Positions 49,201-60,600 of a DNA stretch of 64,000 nucleotides are shown piece after piece. The number at the start of each line of letters is the position of its first letter. Within the stretch, counting starts at the first letter, position 1. A program made the translations under genes and the position numbers. The notes below the pieces were generated by a model that saw only the letters and a program-made list of their open reading frames with translations, did not search any database and was not told the origin of the DNA. The DNA is taken from assembly GCA_011800805.1 (NCBI GenBank), contig MPNW01000040.1, positions 95,029 through 159,028 of the forward strand. Reading direction: 5' to 3'. This DNA comes from Hirudo medicinalis. Its lineage: Eukaryota; Annelida; Clitellata; Hirudinida; Hirudinidae.

Positions 49201-52200
49201 ATTCTTAACAAAAGTAACACACAGCAAGCACAAAACTGAAAACAAACTTTTTCTGCACAATGAGGTTTATGTTTCTAAGGGCCACATATTGTATTTCTGG
49301 TTCAGCAGATAGGAGAGTAACCAGTGGTGGAGCAAGTTTCCTTGTCATCATCATTGTCATCTCACCTCCAGGATCCATCATGTCCATTAGCTTCATTATC
49401 ACCTATTACATCAACATCACCATTGTAATCAATTTACTTTCCTTTATTGATCATGTCAACAAGTTGTACCAACTTTAACAGCAGACAGCACAACTGCAGA
49501 GTTAGCATGTGCAAGTCTTGGGGTGACCCTCTCACAAATGCTCTGTGCCTCTCTCTCATCTTTTGGGTTGTAATTGGAAATTGCATCTAGAATAAACACC
49601 TGCCCCCATCTGCACAATAAGTAAAATTAATCTTTTTTTTTATCTCAAAGACCATAAGAGTATTGATATATAACAGTATTGCTATTTAAAAGTTTGACTT
49701 TGTTTATTATCAATATATAACAGGCATGTACCGGATATCCGGCTGGATGGACACCATCCGGAAATATCTGGTAGTCCATTATCTGGCATAAATAAATAGC
49801 TTTTAAATTCATCTTACTTATAGTACGTAAAATACATAAATTTGGACAGATTTCTTTTTAATGCTTCTTTGTTTCTTTATAAATGTTATGCACATATCAT
49901 GACATCTCATCATGGCATTTGCTTTTAAAATAATTTAATCATGACTGCTTCTCCTAATCGTGTTAGAAGTTTTATTTGGTAGTGTTTTTCGGTATTTCTG
50001 TAACCCTTAGTCAAAAGTGGATGTTGAAATGGAAATTTACTTTGGTGAATCAATCATAAAATATGAAGATAACCTATTGACATGGTGTTTCCACTTCTGA
50101 GTGGGCTAAGCATTACTTAATTATTACTTGGCACCCTCATCAAACAGTGCTGCAAGTAAGAGACTTTTCAATACTTTTTGAGTACTTTTCAGTACTCTCA
50201 GATGACAGGAGTCTATGCTGTCCGAGAATCGAGCAACTTACATTTCTTAAAATAAACATTCTCTTACTTAATTTTAATTCTATGTGACTCAAGACTTAAA
50301 GTGTAATATCTTCTTATAAATTATTTGACTTTATAATTATTTCTTAAAATCAACAGGATTCACACTAAATGTATAGTATTTTTTAACACTTATTTTTATT
50401 AATTTGTCCATCAGCGGGAATACTCCTTTAGGATGTTCCTTTCTGGTTATAACTTCATTCTTAAGTCGGTTTATTTTGATTTATATTCATAAAATTGTTA
50501 GTACGCATTTGTATTTATTTTTTTTCATTTTATTTTATTATTCGGTATTCATTTTCTTTTAAATTATTAATAATGAAGCATTAAACCAGAAAAAATTAAT
50601 AAAAATATGAAGATTCTCTGAATTTCTTTGATTTTTTTAAAATAAAAATTTCTAGCCACATGGACCATTAAATTGAGCATATATCCGGATCCGGCAGGTG
50701 AACTACCCAGTATCCGAAAAAATTTCCTATCCGGTACACGCCAATTTATAAGAACTCTATTAATAAATAAACTATTCAATCAACCTGAGTTAAGTTAAAG
50801 TGATATATGTTCCAATGGAGCTTCAAGATTTTTTTAACCAGACAAAATAAATAGTGTCTTCAATTGCTAATTAATTTCTAATATGTCAAACACAAAACTG
50901 ACTAGGCACTTATAAAAAAAGTATATGGAGAAAATGTTGAACAATTTGAAGCAATTAAAACAAGTTAAAAAAGGAATCTCACTCCGTGCATTCGTTGAGT
51001 GCAGTGAGAAGTTTGTTGATTGTTTGTGTGTTGAAGGTTGTCACTGTACTTGATGATGTTTCCATGATCTCTGATATTGCTGCCACAGCATTTGCAACAA
51101 CCTGTCACAAGCCGTTATCATTTCAATTTTATGTTTGAAATTTTTTGTCATATTATAAATGCCTGCCTAAACCTTCTATTTTTCAACAATAACATTGAAA
51201 AATTAAAAATCTAAACTTCAAAAATAAAAATATACCAATGAATATATAAACTTAATCCACAAATTATATTGGCTGATACAAAGAGGCAAAAGGTGTGAAT
51301 ACATAGTCACTTGTCACAAAATAAAGGGCCCACCATAGGATTTGAATCGGAAATGAGATCTCTGAGGGTGTCAAGGAACCCTTGATCCTCTACCAATTGA
51401 GCATTTATGTCATACAACTTTGCTACACAAACAGCTGTTGTCTTCCTCACATAAGGATCATCATCTCTCAGACATTTTCTCAAAGGCTCACACAGGTATT
51501 CTGTGATTTTGTCCACACGAATGCATCCCATTGTACGCACAGCCAGAGCTCGAATGAGAGGATTTGGATCATCACAATCCTAAAGTGCAGATCATTTTCA
51601 ATGAGAGATTGAAACTGATTAATTCAAAATATTCTCTCTTGCCATTATAAAGAGAACAAATGGCAAGATATTCACATCATTGGTACCTCACCTTCACAAA
51701 GGTATTGACAGCAAGTATGGCCATGTCTGGCTGGCTTTTAGCATAATTCATGAGATAAAGATAAACCAGCTTTTTCAGCTCCAAATTGTCTGTTTGCATG
51801 CAGTTCACCACATCAGGAAAAAGGGCACTGCAAGTAAATAGATGACATCAATTCATTAACTTATTGTTACTAAGCTAGTTCTTTCATTCAATGATAATAA
51901 CTAAACAAGAATAATTTGGATTATAACAAAATGAATAAAATGCCTTTGTGGCACTAGCAGTTGATTAGTTTTTGTACCAAACATTAGAAATGTTAGAAGC
52001 AAATAGCTTTGGAAATTGAAGCTTTTAATAAAAAAAAAACAAGTCTAAATTGTAAACAAATACCTAACATCCTTGCCCACGGTCATGCTAGCAATGACCT
52101 TCTTAACGGCCTCTTTTTTTCTTTCCTTCTTTTCACTATTTAGCTCTGACTTCAACTCAAATATTTCACCTAAACATTTCCTATCATTTAAAAAGATTCT

Positions 52201-52261
52201 TTTGATTCTTAGAAACTTACTAACCTTTTTTAGTAGTGGTGAAATACTTGGAGTCTGTCAT
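43261..52261 (-). CDS. AP-1/AP-2 complex subunit beta (beta-adaptin)
   Basis: Large beta subunit of the clathrin adaptor. In most invertebrates one gene serves both AP-1 (Golgi/endosome) and AP-2 (plasma membrane), hence no 1 or 2 is assigned. About 19 exons on the minus strand. 52225-52261 starts [13 protein letters not shown]; 52064-52169 has [20 protein letters not shown]. Then: ~51.7-51.83 kb ([20 protein letters not shown]), ~51.33-51.58 ([20 protein letters not shown]), ~51.0-51.1, ~49.49-49.61, ~49.21-49.4, ~48.91-49.06, ~48.28-48.44 ([20 protein letters not shown]), ~47.87-47.96, ~47.44-47.65, ~46.89-47.15 and ~46.53-46.73. A short hinge with acidic D-L-L boxes ([10 protein letters not shown]) precedes ear-domain exons at ~45.48-45.59, 45.19-45.34, 44.31-44.45, 43.84-44.02, 43.54-43.7 and 43.26-43.34. 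It ends in SILQ-stop. Head domain is nearly invariant; hinge is shorter than in vertebrates. Confidence 0.95.
45761..46482. mobile_element. hAT-type non-autonomous element in beta-adaptin intron
   Basis: Ends TAGAGACCGACCAAATTT and, inverted, TAGAGACCAGCCGAACGTG form terminal repeats, followed on both sides by subterminal tttcggttt/ggccgaaa motifs. Flanking ttgttgac (45753-45760) and tcgttgat (46483-46490) fit a decayed 8-bp target duplication (6/8). The middle contains gggtcggcaaactccggcc, a start motif common in other hAT families, so a second element may be nested. No coding frame remains. Confidence 0.65.
48154..48172 (+). repeat. AT dinucleotide microsatellite
   Basis: A short (AT)n tract in a beta-adaptin intron. 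Confidence 0.9.
48660..48710 (+). repeat. GCGC-rich dispersed repeat, decayed copy C
   Basis: taatttatgtggtgacatat, then gtagcatcagaggcacctaa, aligns with the copies at 26.6 and 33.85 kb, with CpGs lost to TG/CA. Confidence 0.4.
49721..50743. mobile_element. hAT-type non-autonomous element in beta-adaptin intron
   Basis: A 1023-bp segment starts CAGGCATGTACCGGATATCC, and its inverted end reads TGGCGTGTACCGGATAGG. Both ends carry further ccggat/atccgg subterminal motifs. Flanking atatataa (49713-49720) and atttataa (50744-50751) match at 7 of 8, as for hAT target duplications. The interior (minus frame 50567-50779 and others) has no recognised protein. Confidence 0.75.
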
Positions 52262-53595
52262 TTTAGATGCAGTTCCCTGAAACCAATTCAGCTGTAAAAT
52301 TTAATTTATATTTAACAGCCTCTCAATGAAAATAATTGGTTAAAATTAGCTGAAGTTAAGCAGGAAATTAGAGCACAAAAAACTTTCTACAAATTATACC
52401 CATCACCACAACAATTCAAACCAGTTAAAGATTAGTCACTTAGGCAAAGAAATGATTCAACAGTTTCACAAAATACAAAATCTCAAATTATCTTACTAAA
52501 AACTGGCAGAAAGACATCTTAAAATTATTTCTTAAAACACCCACCTTGGCTGTTTATGTGGGACCAAATGTACAAAATAAATCTTTAAAGAAATGCCCTG
52601 TTTCAGATTATAGTGACAGTTTAGGAGACACAATCATAAAAGGTTAAAGTAAAGCTGCAACAACAATCAAACTCCACAAAAGTAACAATTACAAGCAACA
52701 ATTAGACATTAAACTTCAAGGCAGAAAGCACATAAAAAATCAATTAAAATAAAACTTAATATAATCACTCAAACGTGCAAAAAAAATTAATGAGAATGTA
52801 AAAAATCCACCATAATTAGATTAAGGTACTTGCCAAATATCTGCAATAATAAATAAATACAACTGAAGCGCTTCGTATGGCACAGGTGAGGAAGTTCAAT
52901 TAAATGATTAACAAAAAATTATCAACCAGCAAGCAAAACCATAAAGCAACAAATAACCAAGTAGTCCAGAATCAAATTGTTACAAGAGACCAAGCAAATA
53001 GCTCGTCACTGTGAAAGGCTCTTTGACTTACAAAGCACGGATTCAACCAAAGCAAACGCCACGGACGGACCACTGTATTAAGATTATATTTAGAGATGAA
53101 TAACAAATAGGTGTATCATTTTTTAAGTATCTTCACAACAGGTCAAAAATTAAATTTATCTTAAAATTAGAATTTAACGTTAAAATTATTATTCAAATGT
53201 TTGTTTTTGCCTTAGGTGGTCCAAGTCGAGATTAAATTATATTTGTGAACTTAACTATAGAAATAACACAGTATAAATATAAACCCCTAATAGTTTATTG
53301 ATATTAAACCACCTCATAAGAAAGTTAATTTGAATGTCTGGAACAAGAAGTGGCATTTTATAATGAATAGCGCCAACCTCGGAAGAGACGAGCCTCAAAT
53401 TAAATGGAAAGAACGGACATCGGCTTAAGGGCCCACTTTCCAATTGCAATTAGCCGATCTTTTGAGTGCCTTACGTCTGATTAGGATTTGAAGGCACTTT
53501 TTTAAACCGATTTATTTAGCGCGAACACGACACACAAGGATGCCATTTCAACATTTTCCAGGGGCGCGATCCCTTTCTTTTTCGCTTCTCATCAC
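52262..53595. other. Beta-adaptin 5' region
   Basis: AT-rich upstream region. Pyrimidine-rich acceptors near the start codon suggest a 5' UTR intron, but I cannot place the promoter. No gene seen. Confidence 0.35.
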
Positions 53596-53995
53596 CACTT
53601 CCGACTCCCCTAAACACACCAAAATAACTAAAAAGCTTTTAAAATAAGTATTTTAATTAACATGACTGTAAATAGGATTTTGCCATAGGCAGCTGATCAC
53701 TAAGCATAAATTCATCAATGTCACTTCTAGGATAAAGTTTCACCGGTTCGTTAATGGTATTTGGGCATAAAAAATGTTTGGAATTTGGATTCAATGCTGA
53801 CACACTCCAGAACATTGCACACGATTGCGAACCTAGCATCCAATTCAGAAACAAATTCGTCTAACACGCACTGAATCGCTTTTGTACTCAGCAGTTTCAA
53901 TCTTCTTACCAGTCATTGAAAGCACGAAATAGTCAGATAACTTCTTGGGTATCTCTTGCACTCTCTTGGGCCTGTTACACTTGTGGTCACAATAT
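53596..53995 (-). mobile_element. hAT-like transposase remnant, copy 2
   Basis: Better-preserved partner of 7408-7900. Minus-strand frame 53657-53854 contains SVSALNPNSKHFLCPNTI and DIDEFMLSDQLPMAKSY, patterned like the region before the hAT C-terminal domain in ZMYM-type transposases. It lacks the 50-bp insert found in copy 1, so it preserves the empty site. Confidence 0.55.
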
Positions 53996-54623
53996 AAACT
54001 CAATCAATATAAATTTAATTATATGCAATTATGCAAGGACTTGAATAAAATAAACTTAATTATAAAAACAAAATAATAATTAATTTTTGATTTTAGGTTT
54101 TGGTCGATAGCCAACATCACTTTCAAGACTGTAGAGGCTAAACAATATTCACAGAGAATTAAAAATTATACCATAATTTCATAAAATGTATTCTAATATA
54201 ACTTAGCAAGTGGGCTCACTATTTCAGTAAAAACACTGCAAAACAAAAGGCTTACTAAACTCTGAAACAACCTGAAAGTTATTTAATAACAGATAAACAA
54301 AGCAAGCTTCTGCATGCTATACTAAAAGTAAACACTTAATTTTAAGCAATTTTCACTTGATTGGCTTTTGCGATTCTTAAATGTTTTAATATAAGTGCAT
54401 TGCAGCAAGTGTCACCTCATTAGAAAAACATAGAAAGATAATACCTAAAATGGTGACTGTTAATAAACTTTGATTAAAAATCAATAAAATGTCTTATGAA
54501 ACATACACCAAAGTGAATTTAGTAAAAAGATAATTTTGATTAATTTCTGAATATACCCAGCATTTAAGTAATTGACAGCTTTCATAAAATTCTGGAGCAC
54601 ATGGAATTCAAAGTAGGTAGCAA

Positions 54624-57600
54624 TTAAAAAATTTCTGAGGTGAGTTTCATGTTCTTGCAGAAAGTTGAAGTCAATGGTAAACAATTGATGTAATGGCAAA
54701 AGGAACAGTCATAGATTGGAGCAACATAAAAAATGATGAGCAAAAGAACAAAGAGAAAGACAGACAAACAAATACAAGAAATGACAAGTCTCATCTTGGT
54801 CCTTTCGTCAGTCACGTTGAAAGTGATATATGGAAGAAAAGTAAAAGAGAGAAGAAAGCCACATCCGAATCCTCCGAGGTGCGCAAAATTGTCCACCATT
54901 GGCATGAGACCAAGGAGGAAAAGAGCAACAAGAACTGCAGCTAGCTTGAAGAGAGCTGCTAGAGGCTGCTTCAAGATATATCTATTCTGGATTACCTCTA
55001 CAAACAAGCATGCCAAGAGACCAAACTGGGAGCCTGATGGACCTGCCTATAACAGTAATGGCCAAGTTACCAAATATTAAAATAGAAACTGTAATGATGT
55101 AATACAACACACCTCAACAACATATGGAAGAAAAATGGCACTGGTTAGACTGCCTGCTACACCACTGAAAATGTAAATGATGCCAATCCTGAGAGATCCT
55201 GCCAACTTTTCAAGATCCCTCATAACTGTCATCTGGAACATGATTGTCACCAGAAGGTGAACTACCCTGGTGCAAGAACAACAAGATATTATGATTAATA
55301 ATTGCCTTTATTTACAAGATTACTTTCAGGCAACAACATGATACAAATAAGAAACTTAGACAAATCATATTACAAGTCTATTAAAGAAATCAATTTAATT
55401 CAAATAATTTCTATGTTCATAAATTCTGCCCCTAATCAAAATAAAACTTAATCCAGTAGAGTTATTAAGTAAATAATTAATAGTCAATAATTAGCTAAAT
55501 TGGTTAATTATTGGGCATGGTCAATGTTTTTTCATGCTGGTGTCACAAATTTCTTCAAAGATATGACCTAATACAAATAATAAATGAGAATATTTGAATC
55601 TACATTTAGATGTCAATATCCAATAATCTATTTTAGAGTAACACCCTGCATGGATGAAGAGAGAAATGAAGAGCCTAAAAAACTGATCAGGAACTTCCGA
55701 ATTAAAAAATGGTACCATCCCACACACTTCCTCCAAACAGGCCACCTGGAAATGTAAACATCTATCATTAATTGTAATCTCCTGCTATTAGTTACGAACG
55801 TAAAATTAATTGACATTTCTTAATACAGTCAGGAGGGAAATCATGAGGACACCCTATTGTTTCGTGATAACTTGCAAAACAAAAATTTGATTGTGGGGAA
55901 ATTTTAGTATGTTATGTAGTTATATATTTGTGATTATCTCTTAAATTTTCGTCAAGATATTTTCATGCAATAATTTAAAAATTCAGAAAACGTCATTTCA
56001 AGGCATCCAATAACCATGAAAGACTTTAAAAAATCATCGCAAATGACTAAAATCTCGCGAAAAACAAGAAAAAAAATTTATTAATAAGAAACAATGTTTC
56101 CTTTATTCTCAATAACTTTAAAACATCTGTTATTCTTTGATTTTATTAAGGTTTTTATGAATTCTCCATCCAGTTCTTTCCAGGCACTTTCCAGCGTTTT
56201 CCAGGTCAGATTTGGAGTGGAACTGCCTTCCATTGTTGTAAACCAGTCTTGACAACATTCCCCAGACATTTTCTATAGGGTTTAAGTCAGGGGAACATGC
56301 TGGTCAACTCATAACTTTCAAATTTTTGCTCTGGAAAAAATGTCTAAGTCAATTTGGAAGTATGGATTGGAGCATTATCTGGCTGGAAAATAAAAAATTT
56401 TCAATAATAAGCTTCCCCAAAAGGCAGGAGATGATCTTCTAATATTTTGATGTAATCTGCTGAAGACTGTCTCCCATCCAGAAAGGCCAATTCAGTTAAT
56501 CCTTCACTGGAAATTCCTCCCCAAATCATCACCGATCCTGCTCCATGAATTTGGCTAAAAATTGTTTCTTTTTCTAGCCTGAGGCCATGCCTTTAGAACT
56601 GATGACCATCAGGTCCATCCAGGTTAAATTTCTTCTCTTCTGAACAAATAATATTGCCCCAGCCATCTCTGTTGGAGAGCATGGTTTTGGTCCATTCCAC
56701 TCTTGCCAACTTGTGATGGTTTTTAAGAGCTGGAATCTTTAATCTTTTTTCATATAATAAAATACCACTAGGTCTCAAATAACTCAACAATGTACTTTTA
56801 CAAATTTTTAAATCAAGTTCATTTCTAATTTGATTTTCTGAATATTTACCTGTAGAAGCCTTTCTTACCTGGAGTCTCTGCTGACGAATTGTCAGTTTTT
56901 TGGGTCTTCCATGATTATTTTTGGTTCCATATTCCTCAGGAGTCTTTAAGTAGTTCCAGACGACAGCCTTGGATCGATTGAGCTCTTTGCCAACTTCCCT
57001 GATCGAATAATTTGCTTGTCTGAACGCCTCAATCTCTCCTTGTCAGACAACATTTTGCCTCCAGCCATTTATAAAATAGTAATTTTATAAACTTCAAATT
57101 AATTTTTAACTCTTTTTGGTTTTATATATCAATAATATTTGCATGAAGCACATTTTGATTGCATAACTATCAAAAATTTCATTTTTATTTTATAAGTAAG
57201 GATGTCCTCATGGTTTTCAAACGTAAAAGGTAAATTTTGCACATTTTACAAGTTCTACTTGTTAAATTTATTTGAAATTTTACAGGTCGTTTTGTATACA
57301 ATAAAGTGATGTTATGTATAAAAGTGAGTAATATTGAACTCATATTTAGCGAGTTATCAGGTAATTATGGTTTCGACTTGACTGTATTGCACACAAATAA
57401 GGTATGTTGAGTCAATCAAATAAATAGCTAAAATATTGTGAGCATTGCAACAACAAATCTGACAAATTACCTGAGAACAAAGGAAGGCTTCTTGGTGGTA
57501 GTAGCCTCTCCTGAAGACACAATCTTCCCTTGTTGTTATCAAGCACTCACCTTTAATGCCAACACAACATGGCTGGCCAGTGATGTCACAAGTCATATGA

Positions 57601-60600
57601 TCAGAGTCCTCTGAAGTCAGGTCTTTGTGAGAAGAGGACTCCTGACAAATCTGAATGTTCAACTTTTAGTTGTTGTTTTAGATTATATTTGTTTGCAATT
57701 TCGTTATTATTTGTTACTAGCTCTACTTGCAGAAAAGTGTAATCTTATCCTTTTCATGAAAAGGAACTCATATAAATAAATACTGCATTTTATTCTAATA
57801 AAGATGTTGGCTTATACAAAAATTCCATTCAGCAAATTGGATCAACACTTTAAAAAGTAGCTGTTTTAATACATGTGTCGGCAGGTTGACATTGTAAACA
57901 AAATGAAACTGTTCTCCGAGTAAATGACTTTAACAAAGTAAACCTGGCTGAATAAGTTGCATTCCTGCAGTGGTAATGGCACCAATCATAATGTGTCATG
58001 TTTGCAACCCATCCTGCATCACTAGGGAGCGCCCTAGGGTAGGGGCGCTATATATCAATGGTAGGTCAATTGAAAAATGCTTTTGCATCCTACTTGGATA
58101 CATAAGGTAATCAAATGATTGGCTAATTGCAATTGGCATCATAAGCAATGTTTAAAAAAGAACGCTTATTTACTGGCCATCTAGTGATGTCATCTGGCCA
58201 ATTCTGTTGCTCCAAAGGTGTGGGAGGCTTTACACAGAATCTTCAGCAAAAAATTAATGGAAGCTCCACTATTTATTTACAAATTTAAATTTAATATCTT
58301 ATATGACAAGGGTCATTCTTCCTTTAGAGAATAACATTTTAATGTCAATTAATATTTAAAATCTCATGTAATATTCTGTATTGCAAATCCAAATCAAAAC
58401 CTAGGATCCTGATGACACACAGCACCAGAACTTCTTTCAAATGGACCACTTCTATTCCTCCAAGACTTCCACATAGTGATAGTTGACTACAAAAATCATA
58501 AATTAAAATTTATTTTTTAAAATGTCATGGTTAATGTCTATATTTGTTAGTTAGTTATAGAAACTCTTGTGAGGGGCTAGGATTTTAACTTCTAACGGAG
58601 CTGCACCAAAGCAAAAGCCTTAACCACTCGGCTACCAACGCCCAAACAATTTCACTGTTAACGTCTATATTTAAGTTTCAATTGTAATAACTTGAGAATA
58701 GAAACATGAACAACCAATCACCTTTCTTGTTCCCTTCCCAAAGGGATAAGAGCAATTATCCTCTGATGTCTGGTAACATCCTGATCCATCTAGTCGAATG
58801 CAGCAACCACTTTTTCTCTCATTCATCCGACCTCGTTCAATATACCTTTGTATTGTTTCATCTTTCCTCATGCAACCTGCGTACTTGGCACCCATGTGAA
58901 TCAGATCTGCCTGAAGTTTTTGTATGGAAATCATTACCAAATAAAAGTACTTGTAAGAAAGAAATTGTTGATCAACTTCTAAAATAAATACTGCTATACA
59001 CCTGTTTATAATATAGATCAACACTTTCTTCAAGAACCAATTGACCTTCTACAAAATTTCATACCAAATTGAAGTAAGCTTGTCAAATTTATTTATGCTA
59101 AATTTAAATACACTTCCATTTTTTTTTATTTTCTAAGTACTTTGATGTGCATAAGCCTTTGAACTTTTACCTGTACTAGAGTGGTCCTTATTTTGAAAGT
59201 GTGATTTTTCAATGGGGCACCCTTTAATCTTTTCATGTATGTAAATAATAAATTCAGTAAAAATCTCATTTGAATCTGAAGACATTTAGAGGTCGCTACC
59301 AGAAATAAATGTTTTCATAAAATTATGCCTCGATGTTATTTTTAATGCTTGTTGTTGAGCTATTAAAATATTTAGCTGTACTTATTCTGGTAGCCTCTTA
59401 AATTATTATTTGCAACCAGACACTAATGAAATCTAATAAACATACATTATCATTTAAATTTCTGGTTAAACTCTGCTAATATTTATTTATGCTGTCCAGA
59501 ATGATATTAAAATGAAAATCACCATGCAGAGCATAGTAAATTAGGTACTATACAAATTTAAGAGCTGTGAATTTATCAATAAGAATAATTTTCAAACATC
59601 AGCATCAAGTGAGTTTCAAAGGTTGCCAATGAGATTATTATATTTGCTGAAAAACATCTGCACAAATTCCAACCTCGTGATGACTTTAGAGAATTGCTGG
59701 AGTTGGCAATCATGTCCTTAGGTGGCACACTAGCAAAAGGTATTCCATTCAAAGCACCAAGCATAATTGAGCTAGGTGGGAAAATCTATTTATTCATTGA
59801 AGATTTTATGTTCAGAGAACAGTCCAAGAAGACATAAAAAGAGAAAGGTATTGTAGACATCTGTATATTTACAGTTTCGTTGTATGTCAAAGCTTGGTTT
59901 CATACATCATCAGCAACCTCCGCTCCACACAAAGATCTGGAGCTCATCCATGAAATAGATAAGTACAAAGCTCAAAACAAGATAGTGGCAGAGATTTCAA
60001 TGAAGAAAAATCTTGGACATATGTGGTATCAGGCAGAAGAACTCATAGCACCTGCTTTCCTTGACGACAGCACTTCAGACAGTACAAAAAAAAAACATAT
60101 GATTAGTGCCCTGCAAAGGAGCTCAACATCCATTTAAAAGAATAACTATTGACCCAACACTAGTTTCTTCCAAGAAACTGGATGACTTTGTAACAGGGAG
60201 ACCAAGATTCTTCAGATGAAATGTGGTCAACAGATAAAAGCTATCAGAGAAAACAATTTCTCCTGTTTTGAAGAAGTCAAAGAATATCGACAGTGCTGCC
60301 CAAATAGTGCAAAAAAGACTATTGTTTAGCAATTTTTGATTGTGATTTTTGGTATTTAACTAACGATGTTTACAGTTAATAAACTCTTACACTATTTTGT
60401 TTAACTAATTAATTTATTATTCTGTAATAAAATGTGAACATTAAGAAAACTTTTCAAAATTTTGACTTCATTACACTACAATTTGATTGGTAGTGACCAT
60501 TAAAACACAATAATTTCACACAAAATTTTTATTACATATCTTTTTATAATAATATCAATAAAAAAGGGTGCCCACTTAAAAATGCATAAACAAATTTTGT

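Noticed and set aside
51385..51410. tRNA box A-like sequence (minus strand tgctcaattggtagagg).
   Set aside because: It lies inside a beta-adaptin exon and encodes the conserved [12 protein letters not shown]; there is no box B in place.
54693..55080. Plus-strand frames of 83 and 115 codons.
   Set aside because: They are antisense to the last iRhom exon.
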